From Porphyra umbilicalis (Eukaryota; Rhodophyta; Bangiophyceae; Bangiales; Bangiaceae), in the NCBI GenBank assembly GCA_002049455.2, contig KV918953.1, positions 1 to 64,000 on the forward strand: a stretch of DNA of 64,000 nucleotides, written 5' to 3'. The notes under the pieces are model-generated. The model was given only the letters and a program-made list of their open reading frames with translations. It was not told the origin of the DNA and searched no databases. Each line of letters starts with the position of its first letter. The first letter of the stretch is position 1. The translations under genes and the position numbers were made by a program. Of the stretch, positions 1-9,259 are shown piece by piece.

Positions 1-333
1 TATCCCAAAAGGAAGCCACGTGGCAATTTGCATCTTCCCTCCCGAGGGAAGCCCTCCGGAAATTCTGTCTCCGGAAGAAATACAAACTCCCCGCCTTGAC
101 GCGGGAAGAGGTGTACTTTTCTGACCAAGTCCAGGAAAGGGCACAGGACCGGCAAGCTGCCTTGCACGGCACGGAAACAAGGGTAGACAAGAAGAGTGGC
201 TAACCCCCTTTATTCCCTACGGGACTCTCTCGCACTCTCCCTCACAGTGTGGCACCGATCCCTAAAGGGGGCGGTGAAGAGTGACACAACCAATGACCGA
301 GGGAAAGTCGTGCCATGCACCCCCGGTGACAAG

Positions 334-942
334 TCACCAACCCCCCGACAGCGAACAAAAGTCAGGGTCATAGCCCTGACCCGGATCCTCATTGTGCGAG
401 TAATACCCCGGCCCCGAGAAGGTCGGAGGTGTCGCCAAGGGACCAGTCGCCGTCCCATAAAGTGCCGGAGTAGCAGAACCGGAGCCCGCCTCATAATGGG
501 ACGGGGTAGCAGAACCCGCGCCCGCCCCAAAATGGGACGGGGCGACAGAACCCGAGCCCGCCCCATAATGGGGCGGAGCAGAAGGGCCAGACCCCACCCC
601 ATAGTGGGGTGGGGCCGGAAACGGCGGACGTTGGTGCGTCGCCGGCGAGATACCGCCCACGGCCGGGGCCGGGGGCAACGCCAAGTTGCGGATGGACCAC
701 CACGCCAAAACGGTGTTGGTCTGCGCCACGACAGCGCCGTACTTCTCCGCCAAAAGGCGGCGGATTGACTCGACTGTAATCAGGGAGTACAGCACGTCAG
801 CTTTGCGGTCACCCATAGGTCGTGACACGATAGTGGCCATCTCGTTGCGAAGCCGCACCGAGGTGCGGCTCAAGGCCATCATCAGGGTGTGATCCACCCC
901 GTTGGTGGGGATCGGGGGGAGGTTCCCTAATGAGCGGGCCAA
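334..942 (-). CDS. Hypothetical protein with 12-aa repeats
   Basis: Not recognised. The reading frame opens with a non-ATG codon and the first in-frame ATG pair lies about 20 residues in, so the start is uncertain. The first 85 residues look like an ordinary folded, helix-prone segment with mixed charge. After that the protein turns into about five degenerate 12-residue units of the type PSHYGAGSGSAT, ending in a Gly/Tyr-rich tail. It lies directly next to another unrecognised minus-strand ORF (949-2397) in the same phase, so both may belong to one gene. Order and strand resemble the antisense block inside the chromovirus at 54.4-58.3 kb, but I see only weak pattern similarity. It could also be an unrelated host gene. 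Confidence 0.4.
   Translation of the reverse strand: MARSLGNLPPIPTNGVDHTLMMALSRTSVRLRNEMATIVSRPMGDRKADVLYSLITVESIRRLLAEKYGAVVAQTNTVLAWWSIRNLALPPAPAVGGISPATHQRPPFPAPPHYGVGSGPSAPPHYGAGSGSVAPSHFGAGAGSATPSHYEAGSGSATPALYGTATGPLATPPTFSGPGYYSHNEDPGQGYDPDFCSLSGGW
432..614. repeat. 36-bp tandem repeat with hairpins
   Basis: About five degenerate 36-bp units lie here, marked by GTAGCAGAACC at 470 and 506 and by related cores after them. Each unit carries a small palindrome around CCCATAATGGG. The last is CCCCACCCCA-TAG-TGGGGTGGGG at 592-614, with perfect 10-bp arms. The period is a multiple of three, so the repeat stays open in the minus-strand ORF that contains it. Confidence 0.75.
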
Positions 943-948
943 GACCGC

Positions 949-2397
949 CTACACCGCACGCCTCACGGGCCGAGTGGCCCCCAAATGGGCGGCCCCGTCC
1001 CAAGAGAATGAGGGAAGAGCCGCCAACGGCGGACCCGAGCGTCCCCCGATAAGGGGGACCAAACCACCCCCAGGGTGTGTGCGACGCGACCGACCGCAAC
1101 GACCGCCCCCACGGGGGGCATACGGACGAGAGACCGCCCCCCAAAGGGGCGAAGCTGAATAGGACGCGCCCACGGAACTCGCGGAAGGAGACGGCGGCAG
1201 CCACACCGGAGGCGCCAAAAGGGCCGCTGGACCATACCGGTTCGGCCCCGCCAAGGCCAAGTCCCGATCCAAGGGGCGCAGGCGCAGCTCATGAGTGACA
1301 TCCTTCCCATAAGGAAGGGTGGCGTCACCAAGGCCCTCCATGAGGACCAACACCCCGTCGTCATCAAACACCTTGGCGCACCGGAAGACCCCTCGGGGGC
1401 TTCCATCAGAAAGGAGCCGTAACTCCTTCCCCAACTCCTCCAAGAGGCGGAGGAGCTCTAGCCTGGCCTTCAAGAGAGGGTGAACCGACAAGTCGGCCGA
1501 GCACAATCGCTCGGCCGTGAGCTCACCTAAAGCCGTCCGTAGGACCAGCGGCAGACGCCACAAGTGGCCGTGGTGGCGGATGCTGCCGACGAAGACGTCG
1601 GCCACCTCGAAGGCCCAAATAATCGCCAAAATGATGTGGTTGGGCACCCCGAGGGTCTCCCCCTTCAGCTTTCTGCCACGCAGCGCCACCATCTGGGGCA
1701 TCCGCGCGGCCATGCCGCGCGGCACCTCTACCGACGCCCACCAAAGGGGGGCGACCGGGTACATGGCCTTACGCTGGAGTACAGAAACCTCCCGTACCTC
1801 CCGCTGTTCAAGGAGCACGAGGACGCCCAGGGTGGTGCAGATTTTCCACTCTGCCAGGGCGCCCGGCACGAAGTAGCCACGGTCCTTCTCCCCCATCTTG
1901 GGGGGAGCGCCAGGGTAATAATCCCAACAAAAGTAGGGCTTGTCACCCACCTCCGGAAGGAAGTCCCGCACCGCCAAGTGGCGGAGCACCCGACACACCC
2001 GCCAGTCCTCCTGGCGGCGGAGAAAGGGGAAGTCCGCTGCCGTCTCCTCGGGGACGGCGTACAACGGTCCATAGTTGGCCCGGATGGTCGTCCACAGACT
2101 GACCATGCGGCGGCCCTCGAGGGCCGTATACCGCTGCTCAACCAGGGACCCCCCGAGGTCCCAGGGGAACCGGCGAAACGAGTCGTCAACGACGGCAGGG
2201 GTCGGCCAAGAAGCCGACAAGAGGGAGGCCAAAGCGCCGTAGATCTCCTCCTTCTCCTCGAGGACGTCACCGGGAGCGTCGCCCCGACTGTCGACCGCCA
2301 TGGCGGCCGTACCGTCGGCCGCATCGGCCGACGCCATCGGACCCCGCGAGACGGGGACCCGGGGAAGTTCGGTACGCTTCACCCAAGGGCGGGGCAC
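949..2397 (-). CDS. Hypothetical protein, about 460-480 aa
   Basis: Not recognised. The frame opens with GTG at 2397; the first ATG, at 2337-2335, gives a 462-residue product and is the likelier start. Residues 1-40 are Ala/Asp/Glu-rich. Residues 40-300 look like a globular, helix-rich domain rich in Trp, Leu and Arg (blocks such as FPWDLGGSL, WDYYPGAP and LGVPNHIILAIIWAFEVADVF), with no zinc-finger pattern and no convincing membrane segment. Residues 380-482 are Pro/Gly/Arg-rich low complexity. The long frame and non-repetitive core argue for real coding sequence on this strand. It is immediately upstream of the repeat-bearing ORF at 334-942. It may be a distant relative of the antisense ORFs in the chromovirus at 54-58 kb. 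That is a hypothesis from layout and a few shared patterns, not a demonstrated match. Confidence 0.5.
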   Translation of the reverse strand: MPRPWVKRTELPRVPVSRGPMASADAADGTAAMAVDSRGDAPGDVLEEKEEIYGALASLLSASWPTPAVVDDSFRRFPWDLGGSLVEQRYTALEGRRMVSLWTTIRANYGPLYAVPEETAADFPFLRRQEDWRVCRVLRHLAVRDFLPEVGDKPYFCWDYYPGAPPKMGEKDRGYFVPGALAEWKICTTLGVLVLLEQREVREVSVLQRKAMYPVAPLWWASVEVPRGMAARMPQMVALRGRKLKGETLGVPNHIILAIIWAFEVADVFVGSIRHHGHLWRLPLVLRTALGELTAERLCSADLSVHPLLKARLELLRLLEELGKELRLLSDGSPRGVFRCAKVFDDDGVLVLMEGLGDATLPYGKDVTHELRLRPLDRDLALAGPNRYGPAALLAPPVWLPPSPSASSVGASYSASPLWGAVSRPYAPRGGGRCGRSRRTHPGGGLVPLIGGRSGPPLAALPSFSWDGAAHLGATRPVRRAV

Positions 2398-3437
2398 GAG
2401 GTCGTCGGAGAGAGGGGAAGAACCCCGGACAGGCGCTCTCGGCGCTGTCCCACCTCGTCACGATGAGGGTGCCCACGGGACACCCGGATCGTCATGTCCC
2501 CACGCAATGGGGACCGACTTATGCGCCCTGGTGGGAGGGGCTCACCGTACGCCGGGGAGTCCTCGGGCTGTGAACGCCCCGGGCGGACACCCCACAGCCA
2601 GCCCCTCTAGGAGGGAAGGCGGGACGAGTCGCCAAGGGTTCCCCCCTGGCCCGTGTGGGGCGGCTGGACACCAGGGGCTGAGGTGGATATTGATGAGCTA
2701 GATATATCCGCACAGTGTACTCGGATATATCCATATTCATGCCGTAGCTGCGTATTCTTAACCTACTCTGTCCATGCACCGACAATTATAATGTGCCTTA
2801 ATAAATCTCCGAGGGCAGGATATATTGTAATCAGAGTGAAGATACTTTACTTGAGTTTATCAGACTCCCAGAATCGTCTGCGCGCTACAAAAGCATTCTG
2901 GGGCAGCCCTTGCGACGCCGCAGGCGAACAAGATGCCAATGTTGGCTACCAGCTCGGAGATAGGGGCCGGACCTTCGCAACTGAGAGGGAAATGTGTCTG
3001 GCACACCGGAGCCGGATGCCCGGACCAAGACGTGAAGGTTTTTGAGTATCCGCAGCATAATCTTATTCTCTTCACGTGAGAAGCAGCCCTGCCCCCCTGC
3101 TACTCGACGAATATAAACTACGCCTTTTGTTGTCGCAACACCCTTCGGCGTGGACCACTGTTGCACCCCGACGAGCACTCGTCCTGAATTGGGGAGCACT
3201 GCCCGCAGCACCACAAATCTTTTGGTGTCCGATGACGAGAATGTAGCTTTTAGTATGCACGCTGGAATTTTGCAGGTACACCATACCACTCCAGTTTCCC
3301 AGGAGATTGAGACCACCTCAAGACGTACGTTGGCTGGCGCCATACTTTGTTGGTGGCGTCGTCGGACAACTTCTCGTTGGTAGAGGGGCCGATCCCAATT
3401 TGTGCAGAAACGTCCTCGGACGGAATCTACTCACTCA
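2398..3437. other. No gene seen; AT-rich island at 2.68-2.85 kb
   Basis: From 2400 to 2670 the sequence is GC-rich and repetitive with no credible gene. At about 2672 it changes abruptly to an AT-rich stretch with GATATATCC and GGATATATCC half-sites like those of the MITE at 55.4 kb, starting with a similar AGGGG end. I could not find its other end. The rest, to 3437, holds only short open frames. Confidence 0.4.
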
Positions 3438-4067
3438 ATGGTGCGTGTCCCAAAAATGAGACATGCGATTTTTCTGAAGGCTTGACAAATCACTGCACGG
3501 GGGCAGGTGGGGTGGGGTATGAGATAATTCTCGACTGGCCACCATGGAAAGAGCCTCTCCCGACGCGAGCTTGGCTGACAACTCCTTAGTACCCGCCTGT
3601 GGGCACTGTTCTATGGGCCTCTGAGATAGCCCCAATCTTGGAGCCAGTCTGTTTCAGGTTCTTGGGGTTACAGGTTTGCAACGCCAAAGCTCATGTGCTA
3701 ACTGGAGCTTCGATGAAGGGTGTCCCAAATCGTCTCATCTTCACAGGGGGCTACATGGGGGTCTTTTTCACGTTTTTATTGGTAAGGTCATGCCCTTTTC
3801 TTCGTGCACGAACTGTCAGCACATGCCTGCGCTAGTATCCGTGCCTTTGATTGGGCCGCGTGATCGTCACCTGTCGAATCTGCAATGAATGACACTTTCC
3901 CCCATGACGCGTCAGGAGGTGCCGCCTCTGCTAACTCTGTCAGGGGCCGTTCTGGAAGCACAGTGGGACCGGGCGGGTCACATTACATTATCAGACCGTT
4001 GCAGAAGGCCAGTGGGCCGGGAAAAAAAGAAAAATCCGCGATGTCTGATATTTGGGACACGCACCAT
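3438..4067. mobile_element. MITE-like element with about 39-bp inverted termini
   Basis: The left end, 3438-3475, begins ATGGTGCGTGTCCCAAA. The right end, 4028-4067, is its imperfect reverse complement and finishes GGGACACGCACCAT. The arms match over 38-40 bases with a few substitutions and a two-base length difference. The 550-bp interior has no credible ORF. I found no clear target-site duplication, so the superfamily is undetermined. A non-autonomous DNA transposon is the simplest reading. Confidence 0.55.
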
Positions 4068-5080
4068 AGGTACATAGAGTATAATCGAAATCGGAGCGAT
4101 AACATGACCAAATAAAATGCTGATCCTTACTCCGACCGACGAGATCAGATCCGAATCCAGATACATGACATCATCAAAAACTCAAATCTAAGTGCATGTC
4201 AGCGCAAGTGGAGTATATTCTGATTCTATGAAGAGTGACAGATTCACAAGCCCCTTCTGGACACCGCCCCCGGTCCAGCGAGAGAAGGGGGATATGGGGG
4301 GGAAACCCCCTGTCCTCGGATGACGCGATCCCTCCGGTATGGGCCGGTGGAGGGGCCGCGAGCACACACATAACGCCCCCCAGAGGGAGCAGTGTGTGGC
4401 GCCCCCTTCGGGCGCATGCCAGGTGGGGCTCAGGGGCGCACCCGAGGCTCACATCCCTCTCCCTCGGGGCCCGAGGGGGGGGGCCTGACATAGACGAGGG
4501 GACACGCGACCCCTCGATCCGGGCTCCCTAGAGGGGCCAAGAAGCTTGTGGAAGCTTCTGTGACCGGGGCAAGGCCCGGGGGCGAGATCAGATCTCGGCC
4601 ATGGTCGATATCCCACGAGGACTTCAATCGAAGAATTGAAAATCTTGGGATAAGTCCCTGGAGATTTATTGGGCTAATTCAGTCCCAGCTGACGTAAGTC
4701 CAGGGGCCAGATCTCTCTTCCAGTGGAAGGGGGTCCCTTAATTCGTGGCATGGGCCAGCCAGGACCCCGCGTCAGGGACCGTGGCCCGTCGGGCACCGGT
4801 CCCTCTATGACCGTCTTTTCCTGGGTCGGGTTTTTGCTTGCCGTGCGTCCTCTGAGGGTATATGAGTGTGTGCGTCTGGGTCGGCTTGCTTCCATGAGTA
4901 AATCAGCGCTGCGTTTGCGTTCGTTTCGGCGTTCTGGTGCGCTTCGCGCCCTGCGATTCCGGCGTTCGTGTTCTTTCTCTTTTTTTTGTCGCTCCACATC
5001 CTGTGCTGGGTTTTTCTGACGGGGTCTTTCCCCGTCGGCTTTACGGGCAGAAACCACTTCACGTTTACTGCAAAAAAACA
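4068..5080. other. No gene recognised
   Basis: GC-rich sequence with many short frames and several small palindromes, for example two GAAGCTT sites three bases apart near 4540. The last 300 bases run into the degraded 3' side of the Harbinger transposase relic. Nothing else can be named. Confidence 0.4.
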
Positions 5081-5084
5081 GTGA

Positions 5085-5697
5085 CGTGGCAGCCACTCGC
5101 CGCGCACGACACTAGAAAATAAAGGGATCTGCTTGAGGACGGTGATGTCCTTGTTGCTTCCTGGCGAGCAGGCAAAGACGGGCCAAACCCAGAGATCGTG
5201 GTCGCACACCGTCCCCTGGACGATAGACCGCTTGCCCGACCTTCCCATGTGCTCTCTCGCCGCCGACTCCGGGAAGCCGTGCCACTCCTAGTGGCTGCAG
5301 TCCAAGCTGCCGATACAGCCGGGCAAGCCCCGGTTCTTGTTGAACGCTAGGATGCGCGTGATGTCCTCGTACGTCAGCGCGCGCAGGTAGGCCGACTCGT
5401 AATTGTTGACGATGACCTCGATGAAGTTTTTGACGGCGGCACTGGTGGTCGACTTCGACAACCGGACGTACTCATCGGGGCGGTCCGCCGCCTCGCCGTT
5501 GCCAGGAACGCGCAGCGCGGCGACGATGTTCTGAAGCGGAAGCGCCTGGGGGCGCCCGGTGGCGTTGACGCGTTGGCGGAAAAACGGCTCGTCCTTTATG
5601 TCGTTGTAGATGCGCATGAATACAGCACGTGGAATTCGAAACCGGCTCTGAAAGTCCGCCTCGTCGAAGACGGGCGGCTCGCCGTCCACACCAGGCC
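5085..5697 (-). pseudogene. PIF/Harbinger transposase (DDE_Tnp_4) relic
   Basis: The minus strand encodes a recognisable Harbinger-type DDE transposase core. In order it has an N-terminal segment around RFRIPRAVFMRIYNDI, the helical block ALTYEDITRILAF, the first catalytic block GCIGSLDCSH followed by EW, and the second block VCDHDLWVWPVFACSPGSNKD. The family normally reads C-x-H-W-E-W at the first Asp. Here the Trp codon is a TAG stop at 5288-5290. Similarity fades past about 5090, so the C-terminal catalytic part is lost or too diverged to see. The first 20 or so residues of the open frame come from an AT-rich repeat at 5691-5765, not from the transposase. It is inactive. The identification of the family is firm. 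This family transposes by cut-and-paste together with a separate Myb-like protein, which I do not see nearby. Confidence 0.85.
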
Positions 5698-5765
5698 CTA
5701 CCACGGGTATTTGTTGATTGAGTATACCCATGAGTATCTTGATGTCGGCACCCATACTCGAAGGC
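5691..5765 (+). repeat. AT-rich dispersed repeat, copy 1
   Basis: A short island starting CCAGGCCCTACCACGGGTAT and followed by GAGTAT and ATACTC half-sites. Related pieces occur at 12.43-12.59 kb (inverted) and 44.15-44.35 kb. It truncates the 5' side of the Harbinger relic, so it is probably an insertion. Confidence 0.45.
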
Positions 5766-6484
5766 CATCAGCAGGTGGGCGATTCCACCCAAGCCCGGCA
5801 AGTCATACCAGAAAATCCGCACGCGACAGCCAGAAGTGAGTATCAGAGTGTAAGCGGAAGCTTACAGGCCTGCAAATCAAAGGACCGTGGAGCTGCTGCA
5901 ATCCTCGCTGTCTGGGCGACCAACTCGCTCGAAGCTGGGGCTCTGAAGCGGCCGCATCAGAAAACAATCCTGTGAGACGCTCCGTTTGGCCAATCAGAGC
6001 TCGGATCCCTCTTGCGGCTCCCTCCGCGGGCTCTCTCCACCATCAGTTTGAACAAGCATACATGAGAAGTCGGCACGAAAGACAGCACGAGGGCCACACA
6101 GCACTGTACCCGTCATGCTCAGCCTTAGGACCCGAAATATCTGCTGGGGCTGCGATACGGCACCTCACGTGAGCTCGGACAGACTCAGCGTCGATGGCCG
6201 TGCACAAAGAAACGCGTGCCGCACGATAATACAGCGCCGTTCGTGTATTGAGCTGAGTAGGGCTCCATCTCCGGCCTCAAGCTCTCCGGGTCGCTCGTGC
6301 CTCTGGCACTCTGTTTTCTTCCCGCCTTCGCACAATTCCCTTGCTCCGCCCCCCTACCTTCCCTCTTTCCGCCAGCATACGCGCTCAGCGGGCTTTTCTT
6401 CATGAGTTCTCAGCGAGCTGCTCAACGTGCCCGTTTGCTGGCCGCAGCCTCTCGGCTTGACGCCAGCTTTCCGCGGCGCCCGCA
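5766..6484. other. 5' flank of hAT-1; no gene seen
   Basis: No credible coding sequence. This should contain the left end of the hAT element that follows, but I could not identify its terminal inverted repeat by eye. Confidence 0.4.
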
Positions 6485-9136
6485 ATGTCAACGACAACAG
6501 AGGCTTCTTCGTCTGCGTCGGGTGACGGTTTGACTCTCCCTCCTTCTGATAGCCGTCAAGAAGTGCCAGAGGACGATGACGCCGACATCGAGCCGCGACA
6601 GTCTGGTCGCAAGCGCCCCCTGAGTGTGGGACGCCCCTTGGCTGCAACTGCACCAAGGTTTGAGATCTTTGTCCGTGATGTAGTCGGCATCACACGGACA
6701 TTTGAGATGGCAGACGCGAAGACGTCTGTGATGCACCGTGGCAAGGAATGGGCCCTCCAGCCCAGGTACGTGGCCAAGCCCGATGCAAGATCGGCCTTGT
6801 GGGGACTGCTGGACGTCTACCAGCGCGAGGAGGATGGGGAGCCGGTCGCAGACCTTGTCGTGCGCTGCCGCGTGTGTGCAATCGATGGGGTCGAGACGCA
6901 TCCCTTCCTCAAGGGCGGAGCACCGAGCAATGGCAGCAAACACGATGAGGGGACGAGGAAGGGCCAGGCCGGTCCAACTCGGCGTGCCGACCACCTGAAA
7001 GCTACGCTTTATTTGCTGATTAATGCCCAAGGTGGGAACCGGACGCGCTCTGTGGCTGCTGATAGGTCTATTCGCCGGTTGCTGCTTCCGCGGGCCCGCC
7101 GCGAGCACCACCTGCGATTTGTGCAAATGCAAATCATGACCAGGTCGCCGCATGTTTTTGGGAGGAACGCGTACGTGCGCGCGTTCCTGGACGGACTCAA
7201 GGCCCAGTACGCCCCTCCTGCCCTTGGGACGGTCGCTCATCTCCTGACAGAGCTGGCTTCGTTTGTACGGGGCGCTCTGCGAACTGCCATCGCGACGGCT
7301 AAGGACGCGTACGCCGGTGCTGCATTTGCGCATGTCGCCACGGACATGTGGACAGAGACCCACTCTCATCTTAGCTACGGCTCGGTTGTGCTGCGGTTTG
7401 TGGAATTGTCGTCAGGGGAAGTGAGGGAGCTGTCGCTTGGCGCGTGGTGATGCTCGGGGCGACACAACTACACCAACATCCGCTTGTGGGTGGCGAACCG
7501 GGTTTCATTCTCTGGTTTGGAGATGTCCGATGTCGCTTCCGCGACAACTGACTCTGGCGCGAACGTACGCAAGGCGATGATTGGCTTCACAGGTGCGTGG
7601 GTGCCTTGTGCCTCCCACTCCATTCACAACGCAGTGCGACACGCAATGGGGGGCTCGGGGGAGACTCCAACGCAGCGGTCTGCCCGCCTCTCCCGATCAG
7701 TGAGTCGTCAAGCTCGACCACGCAAGACGTGCCGCAATACGCTTGGTCGAGAGTTCCTCGCTCGCTGCCGCGCCACGGTAGGCTTCTTCGAGCAATCCCC
7801 CGTTGAGGCGCTCTTCCTCTCACGGATCGAAGTTCCTGAAGACCCTGCATGCCGCAACTTACTTCCCGACGTGCCGACGCGCGGGGGGTCCACGTTCTCG
7901 TCATTGTGCCGGCTGTATGCCATGTGGCCGCGCCTTTTTGCCTTCTTTCGCTCTCAGTCGCTGACGGCCGACCAGCTGAAGCGCCAGATTTCGGAGAATG
8001 ATTTGAACGTGATGCGACAGCTGATCGCCGTTTTGCAGCCGGCGTTCGAGGTTACGAAAGCCAGCGAGCGGCCAACGGCGACGCTATCCGAGACCTTCCT
8101 TCTTGTGGTCGAGCTCCGCAAGACAATGCACATGGACAACATCAACGTGCCGCGGTTTCCTGATTTGCCGCTGGCCGTCGGGGCGGTGAACATCGAGGAT
8201 TACCTGAAGCACAATGAGGACGCGGTCATGGAAGTTGACAACCGTTTGTACAGCTGCGGTCTCGCCTACATCGAGGAAGAGGAGCACGTGGACTGCTTGG
8301 GGGTCGTGGCGCGGACAGCTGTGCTCGAGCTTCGCGACAAGGTTGACCGATTGTTCTTCAACGCAACTGACAGCCCCAAGAACTGGATGAAGAACAGTGC
8401 GGTCCTCGGCGCGGTCTACATTACACCGGGGGGGGTGCGGACCATGCGCAAAGTGGCCGACTGGATTGGAGTCGAGAATCCAGTTGCCGACGCGGAGAAG
8501 GCTCTTTCCGTGGCCTGCGCGCAGCTCGGGTCGGCAGCGGTTGTCGACTCAACACCCGGTGGCGGAGGCCTGCCGGGATCAGGCCAAGTGCCACCTCCCT
8601 TGCCATCCGTGGAGCGCACGCAAGCGAGAACATCTCTCTTGCGATGGGAGAGCACCAGCGGGACGCTGGCCGCCCCTTCGTCAACCGCAGCGGTTCGGTC
8701 TCTCGGTACCGACGCCCGCGCCGAGCTTACTGCATTTTTGCGCATGACCGAGTCATCTCAGTGGGAGCCACCATTGCCATTTTGGTTTCGACACCGGCAG
8801 CAGTTCCCTGCTCTGTACCGATTGGCTGGTGTTTTCTTTGGTGCTATTGGATCATGATCATATTGTGAGCGTGCGTTTTCTTTTACCGGCGGCTTGGTGA
8901 GCGACGAGAGGTCGTCCTTGTCTGTTGAGAGCGTTGAGATGCACTCCCTCGTCTCGGCGAACATGGCTTTGGTGCCAGGTGACTGCGCGTCCGTGCCCAT
9001 CCTGACGCATGACGCCGCAACTGCTTTCCGCAACCGCATGAACTCCTTTGTTCCGGAGGAGGACGGGGGGATCACTGGAGACGCGGGTGCCGGCTGGGGG
9101 AGTGATGGTGGGGATAGTGTTGTGGAAAGCGATTGA
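6485..9136 (+). pseudogene. hAT superfamily transposase, copy 1 (nearly whole)
   Basis: About 880 codons of hAT transposase in one phase, interrupted by two TGA stops (7448-7450 and 8855-8857). The first ATG is at 6485. Domains in order: a disordered Ser/Asp/Glu N-terminus (1-55); a BED-like zinc finger with CRVC and a downstream H-rich part (about 125-155); the first catalytic block HVATDMWTETH (about 7340); TTDSGANVRKA (about 7550); PCASHSIHNAV (about 7605), equivalent to the family's C/H-x-LN motif; a long insertion domain; and the C-terminal dimerisation block CERAFSFTGGLVSDERSSLS followed by VEMHSLVSAN (8867-8970). It aligns end to end with the second copy at 19.26-21.82 kb. Both are plain cut-and-paste DNA transposon relics. 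Length and domain order are typical of full-length hAT proteins, so only the stops appear to break it. Terminal repeats were not identified. Confidence 0.92.
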
Positions 9137-9259
9137 GAAAGATGCATTTATTTTGCATGTTTGACATACGAACGTTAACATAGTTGCGACGGACGTCGTG
9201 CAGTGCACCTATCAAAGTGATGCCGCTGCGGCTGTACACGAGCTCCTCTCGTCCGCATT

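Noticed and set aside
7448-8857. TGA reassigned as a sense codon, suggested by two in-frame TGAs in hAT-1
   Set aside because: hAT-2 and the Harbinger relic carry TAG at equivalent kinds of positions, and other frames end normally at TGA. Ordinary decay explains it.
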